A DNA stretch of 64,000 nt from Brassica napus (lineage: Eukaryota > Streptophyta > Magnoliopsida > Brassicales > Brassicaceae). Shown here piece after piece: positions 12,740-24,291 of the stretch. The position numbers and the translations under genes were made by a program. Numbering within the stretch: position 1 is the first letter of the stretch; every line of letters begins with the position of its first letter. The notes under the pieces were generated by a model that did no database searches, was not told the origin of the DNA, and saw only the letters and a list, made by a program, of their open reading frames with translations. The stretch spans positions 48,927,218-48,991,217 of the forward strand of contig NC_063448.1 in assembly GCF_020379485.1 (NCBI RefSeq), read 5' to 3'.

Positions 12740-13440
12740 AGCAAGCGAAGGAGTTTAGACGAGTCTTACTTGTTTTCGTCGTAAAATCTGAACGGAAACT
12801 CCGATTGAGATGAAACGAAAAGCGTTTCAATGAGGATTCAAAAGAGAACCAAAAGGAGGACCATTCTGAGGCCTGACAGGTTGCTATGTAGCAAGTGAAG
12901 GTCTGAAAGGTCGCTACGTAGCGAGTGGAAGCAAGCCAAGAAGAGTCCTACTTGTTTTCGTCGTAAAATCTCAACGGAAACTCCGATTCAGACGAAACGA
13001 AAAGCGTTTCGATGAGGATTCAAAAGATAACCCAAAGGAGGACATTTATGAGGCCTGACAGGTCGCTATGTAGCGAGTGAAGGTCTGACAGGTCGCTATG
13101 TAGAGAGTGGAAGCAAGCCAAGAAGAGTCCTACTTGTTTTAGTCGTAAAATATAAACGGGAACTCCGATTGAGACGAAACGAAAAGCATTTCAATGAGGA
13201 TTCAAAACAGAGCCCAAAGGAGGACATTTCTGAGGCCTGACAGGTCGCTATGTAGCGAGTGAAGGTCTGAAAGGTCGCTACTTAGCGAGTGGAACAAAGC
13301 CAAGAAGAGTCCTATTTGTTTTCGTCGTAAAATCTCAACGGAAACTCCGATTGAGACAAAACGAAAAGCGTTTCGATGAGGATTCAAAAGAGAACCCAAA
13401 GGAGGACATTTCTGAGGCCTTACAGGTCGCAACATAGTGA
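12740..13440. repeat. 182-bp tandem repeat array, about four copies
   Basis: The motif TGTTTTCGTCGTAAAAT recurs at 12771, 12953, 13135 and 13317 with slight variation. The spacing is exactly 182 bp each time. Each unit also carries ACGGAAACTCCGATT and one or two GGTCGCTA(C/T)GTAGCGAG sites. The array lies inside the large LTR element and grades into the palindrome array. Confidence 0.88.
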
Positions 13441-14000
13441 GTGGAGAGTTGGCTTGAGCTTGGTCGCTACATAGCGACCGAGCCGTGTGCGTGCTCGGTC
13501 GCTCGTAGCGACCGAGCTGTGTGCGTGCTTGGTTGCTACGTAGCAACCGAGATGTGTGAGTGCTCTGGCGCTACTTAGCAACCGAGATGTGTGAGTGCTC
13601 GGTCGCTACGTAGCGACCGAGCTGTGTGCGTGCTCGGTCGCTACGTTGCGACCGAGCTGTGTGCGTGCTCGGTCGCTACTGTGTGCGTTCTCGGTCGCTA
13701 CGTAGCGACCGAGCTGTGTGCGTGCTCGGTCGCTATGTAGCGACAGAGTTGTGTGCGTTCTCGGTCACAACGTAGCGACCGAGCTGTGTGCGTTCTCAGT
13801 CGCTACGTAGCGACCGAGCTGTGTGCGTGCTCGATCGCTACGTAGCGACCGAGCTGTGTTCGTGCTCGGTCACTACGTAGCGAACGAGCTTGGCTGGAGC
13901 TCGGTCGCTATGTAGAGACCGAGCCTTGTGCGTGCTCGGTCGCTACGTAGCGACCGAGCTTGGCTAGAGCTTGATCGCTACGTAGCGACCGAGCTGTGTA
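13440..14000. repeat. array of perfect palindromes, about 35-bp period
   Basis: The core GGTCGCTACGTAGCGACC equals its own reverse complement, and GCTC/GAGC flanks extend most copies to a 26-bp palindrome. Copies are separated by the 9-base spacer TGTGTGCGT or close variants, about a dozen in tandem with point changes. The same core occurs in both LTRs (about 8565-8720 and 15265-15450). Confidence 0.9.
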
Positions 14001-14449
14001 ATCGATTTGCCGCGCTTACTTTTTCCGCGGTTAACCTAAAGGTTTTCTGCGGTTTTTGGGAGAACAAGTTTTACCCTTCCGAAAAGTTTTCGGAAAACGT
14101 GTTTTGGTAAAACCCTTACGCATTGAAACTTTTTTAGCTCGGAAATGAGCCAAACTTACGAGATTTGATAAATTTTATCATTTTCCTTTATGTTTAGACA
14201 GAGAAATCGCAAGCTCGTTTTGTAGCACTTCCTGTTGGCGAAAAGTCGCGGCTAGTTTTTTTTCGTTTTTTTTAGGCACTATGGCGTTTGCGTAAGCGTT
14301 GGCCATAGGCGCAGTGGCGGATGAAGTTGTCTTACCAGCGTTGTTGCGAACTACGATTTAGTCTTTCGTATTTCCAGACATTGTTTTGATCAAGCATTTT
14401 GTGGCTGAGAGTTGTATTGATCCGTACCCCCCTCCTTCTAGCACCAAAC

Positions 14450-15805
14450 TTTGGGAACCGAAATTCACACTGTCGATTTCCGTTTCAATAAGGAAAGTAG
14501 GAGAACCCTAATTTCCCAGAGGTCTCAAATATCTGCTAATACCACACGCTAAGCAATCAGAACACGAGGTAACAACGATAAAGTATATGAAATCGTAAAA
14601 AGAGAGCAAAAGGAGTTTTATTCCGAATTCGCGTATGAGCGTTACAACAAGGTAGAAGCCTCGGCTATGAGAGCTGTCGGCGAGATTCCTAGTTCGAACA
14701 ACCTAAGACTGCAAAACCTAGTTGAGTCGCAGCTCGAAATAACAAAAACGGAATGTTGCCTAATTGCTCTAAGTGATAAGTTTGCTCTGAAAATTCTCCC
14801 CCCATGCCTCTCGCCTAAGACTCCTTATATACTCGCTCCTAGGTCGGTTTACGCTTTACCTCTTCTGCCATTAAGCCGTCATAGCATAAAAATGGAGATA
14901 TTCCATTTTTTCTGATCTTCGTAATTATCTTCAAAATTTCGTATTTATCCGCGGAAACTTGAAATTTATCTTTTCTTGTGTACCAAACGTAAACCATCAT
15001 GCGGCTTATGGGCTGTTGGTTAAGAAATCGTAAGTTGGGCCTCGAGTTATGTCTGAGGTCCCTTTGGGCCGTCTTCTGACTCGAAACGTTTATTACAGTT
15101 TTTTTCGATAAAGAACAAACTTTCCGCGGTTTTTACCGCAAAGTTTGATTGATTACTTAGAATGGCGGAAAACATGAAATGAGTTCGCTACAGTCTTCGG
15201 GAGATAGCATCATAGGGTAGACGAGAATGCATGGACTAGTGTCGTATTGACGTTTCGGAAGAGCTCGGTTGCTACGTAGCGACCGAACAGAACGCACGCT
15301 CGGTCACTATGTAGCGACCAAGCTTGGCTCGAGCTTGGTCGCTATGTAGCGACCGAGCGGGACGGACGCAGCGACCGAGCTTGGCTCGAGCTCGGTCGGT
15401 CGCTCGGTCACTACGTAGCGACCGAGCTTGGCTCGAGCTCGGTCGCTGCGTAGCAAGCGAATAGCATGCATGTACGGTAGTTGCGTAATGACCGAGCTTG
15501 GTTTGTCCGTGTTCCGATCGTCATACTCGAACCCATCCGTAGCCGGTTTGGGTATGTTTCTGACGGCTTATGTTTGATCCAAATAGAATTCGAATGAAGC
15601 TTTATTTCAAGAACATACGTTGTGACGTTCTCTTGGCCGAGCACGATTTGTTGCAGAAAGACATACTTGTATTTTGCGGAGATTTGGACGTTAACTTCGT
15701 CGTAACCGTTTTTGACCCCAACATTTATTTTTCGTAAAAACCTTCATGCCGATTTTTACGGACTTTCAGACATTGATTATGTCATGACCGATTTTGATCC
15801 CAACA
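14450..15805 (-). repeat. right LTR of the large LTR element (about 1356 bp)
   Basis: This is the copy of the left LTR. It begins near GGGAACCGAAATTCACAC and ends ...GATCCCAACA at 15805. The inner boundary is blurred by substitutions, so the start is accurate to a few bases. Confidence 0.82.
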
Positions 15806-16396
15806 CGTCCCGCACTATCTATTACTTTGGTCCCCATTCACATATTGTTTTGAACCACTTCTTTTAGACGAACCGCTCTTGTCCCGTAGTATGTGTTTTG
15901 TTAGCATAAACCGCCTTTAAACCGCACCGCACTATTTTATCCGCTTGTCCCGCACCGGTCAAACTACTGTTACCATTCGGAGCTTTAATGCAGCTGAAAC
16001 AGTGTTCTAAAATGTGTGATACGCTCGTTGTGAAGTGATCCATCGTCTAGCGTATAGCCGTATATGCAGACACTTAAACGGAGTCTAAGCGGACATAATA
16101 GATATATAACTTATGATGATTAATATGAAAATAAAAATATTAATGGTAAATAAATATAAGGCTTTCAATAGTAAAGTATTTAAAGATTTTGCTTATTTCA
16201 TATTTGAATTTGCACATTATCCAGCCATACCAAAATCCTTGAATGATATTTTTTTGCAGGATTTGAAAAAACAAATTTGCTGTAAGAAATAACTGATCGT
16301 ATATTGCAACTATTCTAATTAACACTATAAATTATAAAAAGATTCCACTCAGCATTTAACACTGCTAATGAGACTGCATACCAACAAATATACTTA
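15806..16396. other. spacer with CCGCACC/GTCCCGCA short repeats
   Basis: 15806-15960 holds several GTCCCGCAC and ACCGCACCGCAC motifs in both orientations. They look like subterminal repeats of an old DNA transposon into which the LTR element may have inserted; the left flank near 6960 also has GGTGCGGGAT. No gene is seen. Confidence 0.35.
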
Positions 16397-17023
16397 TAAG
16401 ACCATGTACAAAGGAGTTGATAAAGAAAAGAAGATCATATACAAAGGTTTCAACATCCTTCCCATATTCAACACTATATTTTTCACCTTTTAACATTCTA
16501 CATCATATTTTCTCTCTTCTACCACATTTAGTCAACATTCATTTCATTCTAAACCTCTACAATATTTTGTTTTAAAAAATTCAACACCCTACCCTACAAC
16601 TTTTAATTTATATTTTTATTTTTACAACATAATAAATACATATTTATAATTTTATTATAATTAACCTAAAAAACTAAAACAACATCTTACTTAACTTACT
16701 TTTTAATAATACAAAAATTAATACTATTTAAAAAAAATTAAGAACATCTTCATTTTTAAGTTATATATTTCCCTAATTTTATTTTCAAAAGTAGAAAACT
16801 TAATATTATTAAAACAAATAAAATTAAGAAACTTGAAATACATACGATACAAACACACATTATTAAGAAATTTTAAACATGCACAAAATAAAAATACATA
16901 ACTTAAATAGTACAATAGACTCACTTCACAAACAATAAAACTCTTAAAGCACACACATAAATTTAAATTATTTTAACCATGAAACATTCCAAATTTTGTC
17001 CATATGTATTTGACTAGATCTGA

Positions 17024-18717
17024 TTACAATTCGTACATTTGAATCACATAATTCAGATCTAGCACACACATGATTTGCAAATGCTGGTAGCACCTCAGTA
17101 GAAAATGGTTATGGTGTACTCGAACCACTTGCCTCAGATGCTGAGCATATGTATCTCATTCATCCTCAACAATCATAATATGCAATATGATACATGATCA
17201 CATGATGATAGCCATATCCGATATTTCCCACATGCGAGATGGTTCACGAATTATTTTAAATCGAGCCTGTAACACTCCAAATGCACGCTCGATGTCCTTC
17301 CGACACCCTTCTTGATATTTTGCAAATAACTTGTCTGGTTCACTTTGAGGAAGTCATATGGATTTGATGAAAGTTGGATAAGAAGGATAGATACCATCAG
17401 CTAGATAGTATGTCATGTCATATGGATGTTGGTTTACAAAAAAAAAAATCACTCTTGGAGTATTACCTTGTTCAACATCATCAAACACCGGAGAACGATC
17501 TAAAACATTTACATCGTTTAATGTTCCCGGACATCCAAAAAATGCATGCCAAATCTATATATCATGAGATGCAACTGCTTCAAGTATAACAGTAGTGGTT
17601 CTCTTATCTCTCCGAGTAAACTGACATTCCAATGCTGGTGGACAATTTTTCAATTTTCAATGCATGCAATCAATACTCCCGATCATCCCTGAAAATCCCC
17701 CCATCCCACTGACATGCAAATTTTTTGCAAGTCATCTTCAGTTGGAGCTCTGAGATACTTTTGCTCATACAACCGTATGATTCCCTTACAAAATCGACGC
17801 AAGCACTCCAATGATGTATGTTGGACCCAATTTCGGTCAACTAGGTAAATAGGCCTAAATGACTTGGGCCACACGACCAACGAAGAAGCCCGACCCGACT
17901 CCGACGAGCAAGAAGAGATCAATTCAAGGAGCCGGAGATCGCAGAGCGGTTGTGGAGATTGCAGAGTCTACCCACTATAAGAAGAGATCGATGGACACAA
18001 AGAAAGGACACGTTGAAAATCCTAGAGAGATCTACACCTATACTCCGGCCTTGTTTTGACCTAGCTTTAAGTATGTTCTCTTGTCGATCTCATTTGTAAC
18101 GTTCGATCTCATTTCATTAATTGTATTCGACCTTGTTCATCAATAAAATCCATCATTGCCTACTGGAATCTGATTACATCGTTATTTTTTAAAGATATCG
18201 TTGCCTACATCATCTTTTCTTCCATATATTAAACTCTCGGTCACTATCAAATACTTCATGTAGATTTTAGGATCTACAATGTAGTACCTCCGATTTTGAT
18301 ATATTCGTCGATCGCATCGGCAACAACACCATACGCTAACATTCGCATGGCAGTACAACATTTTGCTAATGGATAAATGCCTTCTTTATTAGCTGTGTCG
18401 ACTCTTTGGTGAAATAGTTGTCACTGCTTGATAGGTCTCAAACGATCCGAAGAAAAACATATTTTCGCATCCGGAATCGATGACGAAACATTTGTTCATC
18501 ATATGTAGGTTGATTGGCAATGTAGTCATCAATCAGCATTTGATTCACTGCTACATGATCTCTCTTTAAGTGTTTTCTCTTGCTACGAGATGCATAGTAT
18601 TCCTCAATTATTTCTGGCACTATCTGAACCGGTTTACGATATACCTCTCTTCAAGCTCACACTGTTTTTGTAAGATTCAATATCAATAATATCAAAAGGA
18701 AATTCTGATGGATCCAT
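17024..18717 (-). pseudogene. PIF/Harbinger (HARBI1-like) DDE transposase, decayed and interrupted
   Basis: The minus-strand frame starts at MDPSEFPFDIIDIESYK and continues with EIIEEYYASRSKRKHLKRD and QMFRHRFRMRKYVFLRIV. The core includes SLECLRRFCKGIIRLYE, GMIGSIDCMH (first Asp), YLADGIYPSYP (second Asp) and CRKDIERAFGVLQARF (Glu), the catalytic DDE set of the HARBI1 family. Breaks: frame changes near 18635 and about 18400; stop codons replacing expected Trp/Arg positions (after CMH, after SHDI, after IKSI, after AIIM, after VEDE); and a 460-bp LTR inserted at 17819-18278. The frame downstream of the LTR is otherwise continuous to the TAA at 17024-17026. It cannot encode active transposase. 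Confidence 0.88.
17819..18278. mobile_element. solo LTR (460 bp) inside the Harbinger transposase
   Basis: It begins TGTTGGACCC and ends GATCTACA, flanked by identical 5-bp direct repeats ATGTA (17814-17818 and 18279-18283). Removing it with one repeat joins the host frame exactly as ...KIGGTT-SLECLRRF... No internal retrotransposon sequence or second LTR copy was seen, so unequal recombination to a solo LTR is the simplest reading. It is probably of copia type from its size and ends. Confidence 0.85.
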
Positions 18718-19129
18718 TGATATTTTTAGTAAGATGAAATTTTTGTTATTGGTACATCTATAGAAAAATGAGTTTCCATTTATAAAAAAAACTGAGTGGC
18801 TGGAAATTATGGATTCCAAACAAACATTCAATTGGCATAAATAATAGATAACGATTGGATTCTCTTACAAAATCAAAAAGTCACGGATTACATAAAAACA
18901 AAAATTATTAAAGTAAAAAAGGACACACATTATTAAAGACGAAAAAAACAAACAAACATTATTAAAGAAGAAAAAAACAAACACACATTATTAAAAAAAA
19001 AACAAACAAAAATTATTGAAGAAAAAAACACATACACACATTATTAAACAAACGAACATTAAAAATAAAATAAAAAACAAACAGACATTATTAAAATACA
19101 AACTTAAACTTAACATCAATTAATTTCCA

Positions 19130-20196
19130 AATAGATCGTGGCTCAACTTCTCTAACAGCTGTTTGTTTTTGTCATCAAGATGTTCTTTTTCACTTAGCTT
19201 CAAAACATCTTTTTTTTTCAGTCTTTTCTTTCATCAATTAATTTGCCTCCTCTTGTCTCTTGGCTATTTTGTCCAGTCGCTGTAATTCTTGCTCTTTGTA
19301 TTGTTTGTATTCATTCCACTCTTCGTTGACCACTTCTAAAGTTGTGCCTTTGCTTTTCTTTTTGCCTTTTTTTTTGCTGCCTCTCTCCCCATTGGACGAG
19401 CACTGGATCCTACGGAGTTTAATCCTACAGAGTTCGAATCACTGGCATCACTATCTCGGGATCTCTTAGATATTCTACTTGTAGAGCCAATATTTCCTCC
19501 TATTTGACTATCATAACGCGGTTGATGACGAACAACAAGTCACTCCGACATTACATTGAAATGTTCATTCTTACCACCTAAATATAATTTGTGCGCCTTT
19601 GCCAATACATCATTCTCCGACCATCTGCTTTGTTACATATAGTTGAAATGATTTCTTCATGAAGCTCCATCATGGGGAGGATCAAATGAGCAATGCTCAT
19701 TACAGTACTCAGAAATTTTACTCCAGTATGCTTCGCTTTTCTGGTTCTTGCCAACAATGATGTATGTTACATATTTAATCCATCCACTAAGTAGCACCAA
19801 ATTTTGATCGTTGATCCACGTAGGGCTTCTACGGCAAGCTTGAGCTGATTCATCTGCATTTGCGTTGGGAATGGGTTCTCTAGCACCAATCATGCCACCA
19901 AGAGCTATTTGGGTAGAAAATTTGGGAAATTCCGTTGCTCTCGGAACATTTTCATCACCCGCTGGAGTAGAAGAAAGTGGAGGTGTTTGAGAAAAATAGT
20001 GCATCATTGATACGTAATTTAGAGGATAATTCGGAACAGATGATGGCATGTAGAAATTTAGTGAGAAACCATAATTTGGTATATTTTGGGGTTGGTTGGA
20101 AGTTTGGTTTTGAAATTGATAATTGTTGGGATTTTGGAATTTAAACGGAAAATTAGAAGAGTTTTGGGTGTTGAAAGGATTATTATTGAGATCCAT
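19130..20196 (-). pseudogene. Harbinger Myb/SANT-like accessory ORF, decayed
   Basis: The minus-strand frame starts MDLNNNPFNTQNSSNFPF, an Asn/Gln/Pro-rich leader. A SANT/Myb-like stretch follows (SPTWINDQNLVLLSGWIKY...YWSKISEYCNEH), then a NAM-associated-type tail (RWSENDVLAKAHKLYLGG, RPMGREAAKKK, QLLEKLSHDLFGN). In the family this protein binds the element ends and helps the transposase enter the nucleus. Stops occur at 19657-19659, just after (NYM*), and after MSE. A stretch between CNEH and RWSEND appears deleted, and a frame change lies in the Lys-rich tail. Its position upstream of the transposase on the same strand fits a single Harbinger element. Confidence 0.75.
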
Positions 20197-20777
20197 TTAA
20201 CAAAAAAAAAAGGTTTAAAACACTAAAATAGTTGATTATAATGAAAATGATGTTTTGTTTTCTGTATCCAAACGAAACGAGAGTAGTCTCTATTTATAGA
20301 TAAAAAAACCTTGAATTTTTATATAAATTTTTTTAATAGTTTTATTATAAAATAAACGGGTTCGAATTATTGTGTGAGGATAAAAATCAAAGGAAATCTG
20401 CACAGCCAATGAGAGCACATCATTTAAATTTTATTCTGAACTAAAAAAAAATGTGTAACCCCGCACGCGTGCGTGCACGCCCTCAACATTTCTATCCACT
20501 CACGGCACGACATATAGCTTCGGTGGACCACAATTTTTTTTCAACCTTTGAAACATTCCAACGCCTGTTGAACATATGTAGATTAGCACATAAATTCAAC
20601 ACCCTCACGGCATACTCTTCAACCGGTGAAAGTGGGTTTTAACACTCTCATTATGGGTAGTCTAAGTATTATATAATTTTTAACTTGATCTAGCTGACAT
20701 GGGTAGCCGACAAAAAAAAGTATTATATAATTTTTAAAAACAAAACATACATGTCCAGATAGACATGTCAAAATGGG

Positions 20778-22380
20778 GCAACTAGCTCGTCGGCGACAAG
20801 GAAGAAGAACCCTAAGACCAAATCCCTTTCTCCGGTCCGGCCGTTGCCGGAGCCGGAGGTCTCCTCTTTCCCTTATTCTCCTTTTTCCTTTGCTCTTTTC
20901 CTCCCTGTTCTCTTCTAGATCGACATACTTGCAGTTCTGGATTTGTTTGAGACTTAACCAAAGATGCGATTAGTCTTGACGGCTCTTGGTTTCTGACTTC
21001 TCTAGAGCATCGGTGAGATCAGTGGGAGCATCGGTGAGATCAGTGAGGCTATGGGTGAGGAGAGAGTCGGCTTTTAGAGTTGAGGGAAGAACCAGATCTT
21101 TTTTTTCATTTTCAGATCTATGGTGACTCCCTCAGGGCGATGGCGCGTGGACCGGTAAGACGTCTCCTCCACTTTAGTTCTCTTTCCTGATGCGGCGGCA
21201 GTGAGATTCTCCGAGAAAAGGATGGAAGTTGATTGAGAAGCGTTAGATGTGAGAACTCATTACTTTGGAGGAGTGGTTTAATCGTGGTGGATAGTGTTGT
21301 CTCCTCCGGTTCTCAGAGACTCGCCACAAAGACTCACGCTGTTGGAGTCGACAGTCAGAGGAGTGAGCTTTGCTGGTGTTCGTGGTGAAGCTCAGCATCC
21401 CAGCACTGGCGACAATTCCATTTCAGTCCGGTGAGTAGAACATTACCGCTGGAAACTTGGGTTAGTGGTCTCATTGTTATCGCTAAGGCTCGCTCTTTCT
21501 AGTCGGACTTGTATGGTCTATTTTGTGTATGGGGTTTGTGATGATGTTCGCTGATGCCTTGTTCTCAGTTCAAAATGGGTTGTGCGTGGAATCTGTGGAT
21601 ACATGGTGCATGTGCACCTGTTGCATTCGTATTGCATGACCAATGGGTTGGCTTGGATTGGAAATCTTTGGCTAGTGAGTGTTGTTGTTGGTTCTCTTTT
21701 GATTAGAATTTTGGGGCCTGGCAGCCGTTATGACAATTTCAGTTGCAGAATTCTCTTTCAGTTGGCGGTTTTGTGATTTCTCCTTGATGTGATCTGTTCT
21801 CGAATGCATTTGTTATGGGAATAAATCGACGAGGCTTGTTTGTGTGAAGGTGTTTGGGAGGCTTCTATCTAGGTCTTAAGTGACGTCAGAGAGTGCGTTC
21901 AAACCGTATCCGAAAGTTGATTGGATCGTGAAGCGGTCTTACTTGTCGGGTTGTGAAGTCTTGGTTATTGGTAACTAGTGCGATCATATCGTTCGGCAGG
22001 CTATAGGCGGCAGCGATAGATCCAAGTTGAGAAGACTGAGAGCCTTCGGGTTTTGAAGCGGAGGGAATCGTCAGTTGGCCGAGGGCAACTTCGATTTGTC
22101 CAGATCACTGCGATTGCTATATTGGGAGGGAGGTCATCTGCACTGAAATGTTATAGGTTTGTCGGTAGATGTTTTCGTTTGTGGTATTCTAGGTTTGGGT
22201 GATAGGTTTTTTACCCGTAGTTGTTTGAGTCTGTAAGCTACCCCGTTGTGGGCTCAAGCTGCTCCGTTGTGGGTTCAAGTTTCTTTTCCTTTGGCTTTAG
22301 TTTCTAGGGAGTTCATGATATCTGCGAGCTTTTGTAACAAACTTGAAGTATTTCACTTATTTTTCAGACGGAAAAAAAAA
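20778..22380 (+). mobile_element. non-LTR-type retroposon with poly(A), inside the hAT terminal repeat
   Basis: A 1.6-kb insert ends in A9-10 and is flanked by 17-bp direct repeats AGACATGTCAAAATGGG (20761-20777 and 22381-22397). A poly(A) tail plus a long target duplication indicates target-primed reverse transcription. No reverse transcriptase ORF is present. The 5' part is GC-rich and the 3' part (about 22200-22370) resembles a LINE-type 3' UTR. It is probably a non-autonomous or internally deleted LINE copy. Confidence 0.82.
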
Positions 22381-23116
22381 AGACATGTCAAAATGGGTAT
22401 AAATTAGTGGATCAATCCAAACCAAACCAATACATTAGAATTTAATGAGTCAAGAAATTGGATATTATTGGATAATTGGGTAAAATGGAAAAATGGATTT
22501 CATGAGTTGGTTAAAATGGTATGGACTGATACGAGTTAATGAATAGCCCAAACCAAACCATTCCTCTTTAATTCAATTAGTTTTCTTCTTCGTGCGATTA
22601 AAAAAAAGGCGGCGAAAGCTCCGGCGATTTCACCTTCTTCCACTGCGACTCTCTTGTTAAGCTTAGGCGGCAAACCTCTCGATCACCCTCTTCGGCTGCG
22701 ACCCTCTCGAAGGTCTCATTCCTTCATCTAGGAGGCTCGATCTCATCTCCATCTGCGCTATCTCGTCATCGAAGGGTTTCTTTCAGGTGATCCATGGTTT
22801 TCGTTGTGGGTTTTACTGTATCGTAGAGCTTATGTTTTTAGAGAAAGCTCTGATTCTCTTCTTGCTTTTATCTGATCTGAGCTCTGTATGCTGTGTATGT
22901 TGGTTTAGGAGCAATGTTCTTTATTAGGAGTTTTTGGTTGTTTTGGTCGATGAGAACTAACATGTTTGAGTATCTAAAACTGATTTGGTCTTACATTATT
23001 TCAGTGTCTAAAAGTGAAGGAAAATGATGAAGAATGTTTTCCAAATGGTGGAGCTAATGGTGGACAATCATCAAGTTCATTTAAGTTTCAAATGATCTTT
23101 GATTACTTCTCTTTAA

Positions 23117-23625
23117 ATGATACAGGATCTGTTCGATTTAGATGATGTTCCAGAAGGAAAGTCAGCTTTGGATATGTACTTAGAGGATCCAAAGTTAGAT
23201 ATGAGGAGCCATCCTAATTTGAAAGTTCTGCAGTATTGGAAAGAAAATAGATATAGCTTTGGCCCTCTGACATATATGGCAATGGATGTGCTTAGGATTC
23301 CTATAACTGCAGTGGCTTCTGAATCTTCGTTTAGTATTTGTTCTCAGGTTATAAGCAAGTATCAAATTAGACTGTTGCCTAGTAATGTTCAGGCTCTATT
23401 GTGTACACGTTCTTGGATACATGGTTACCTACTTGATGATGAAGGTAAAAGTATTTTTTCTGTTGATTAGCATGATTTATTTGCTGTGAATTGAGATGAA
23501 TTTAACAGTACAATTGTATTGCAGATAATGGCGATGGTGAGATGGTTATTATTCGAGCAAGCCCAAATGGAGTAGAAGAATCTGGAAGCAGCCAAAGAAC
23601 TGAGAACCTTCAATCCAATCCATAA
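23117..23625 (+). pseudogene. hAT transposase C-terminal (dimerisation) exons
   Basis: After a splice-acceptor-like CAG at about 23122 the frame reads DLFDLDDVPEGKSALDMYL, PNLKVLQYWKENRY, then FGPLTYMAMDVLRIP and VASESSFSICSQVIS. This is the hAT C-terminal dimerisation domain with its conserved WW/SS block. An intron at 23445-23524 (GT...AG) joins to a last exon ending at the TAA at 23623-23625. The N-terminal zinc finger and catalytic part are absent, so this is the residue of a deletion derivative and cannot catalyse transposition. Confidence 0.88.
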
Positions 23626-24291
23626 TTAACCTCAACGTCTTCCACCGGTGAGAACTGAGAACCTTCAATCCAAACATTGTAAACTTGAGGTCTTACAAGC
23701 CCTCAAAGTATTATTTTTTAGCTTATAGATAGATTGAGTTTGATGGAACTGTTGTAGACTTGTAGTTTGTCGCTGGTTTGTGTGTTTTATGGTGTGCTCG
23801 AGCTTGAGTCTTCCATTAAACTTAGGGAAGTTTAGCTTCTACCTTTAGCTAAACTTTAGAAGCTTGAACCTTTAGCTTCTATGACCTTATTTGTATGAAA
23901 GTTACTTAGTTAATCATCGCTTTAGTTTTCAGGTCTTAGTGTATTGTGAAACTTGATCATCGTTTTAGCTTCTATGACCTTTTTTCTCTTACAAGCGCTA
24001 AAGTGTTGTTCCTTCCACTAGATTCATTAAGTTTTGATGAAGCTCTTGTACTTTAGCTTATATTACCTTGTTGTTTTCTGATAGTATCTTAGCTGTGTGC
24101 TCAGATCTTTGTAGCTATTTACAACAGTCCAAGACAGTTTTTTTGAGCTTTTGCAAGTTGATTCACTCTGAGCTCATTTCATGTTTCAGGCACTTGTAAG
24201 GAAGAGAATGGTTCTGTCAGTACGAAGAGATTCGTAAGCTTTTACGTTGGTGACGAAGAGGAGAGTCTTAAGAGTCTTTTATAAATCTATG

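Larger units (their letters stand above)
7775..15805 (-). mobile_element. large non-autonomous LTR retrotransposon (LARD-like), no gag-pol
   Basis: Two long direct repeats (7775-9071 and about 14450-15805) are colinear over more than 1.2 kb and both finish ...CCCAACA. They bracket a 5.4-kb interior with no recognisable gag, protease, RT or integrase on either strand. The five bases before and after the element are CGTCG and CGTCC, a plausible 5-bp target duplication with one change. Orientation is inferred as minus: a polypurine tract (GGGGGGCTAAC read on the minus strand) abuts the left LTR, and a TTTGGTGC primer-site-like sequence abuts the right one. The interior carries a 182-bp tandem array and a palindrome array. 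Mobility would depend on proteins from another element, and the family was not identified. Confidence 0.85.
16400..20662 (-). mobile_element. PIF/Harbinger DNA transposon with both ORFs (decayed)
   Basis: The boundaries are inferred. TAA at 16397-16399 and TAA at 20663-20665 match the 3-bp TWA target duplication of the superfamily. The ends GACCATGTACAAAGGAGT and, reversed, GACTACCCATAATGAGAGTG are loosely similar. Inside, both on the minus strand, are the Myb/SANT-type ORF (20196-19130) and the DDE transposase (18717-17024), the standard two-gene content. It contains a later 460-bp solo LTR. The interior between genes is A-rich with ATTATTAAA repeats (18890-19110). Confidence 0.7.

Noticed and set aside
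13440..14000. CRISPR array (regularly spaced short repeats)
   Set aside because: The spacers are themselves conserved (TGTGTGCGT), the repeat is a perfect palindrome inside a plant retroelement, and there are no cas genes.
13202..14110. ORFs with repeated RSLRSDRA-like peptides
   Set aside because: These are translations of the palindrome and 182-bp arrays in the LTR element.
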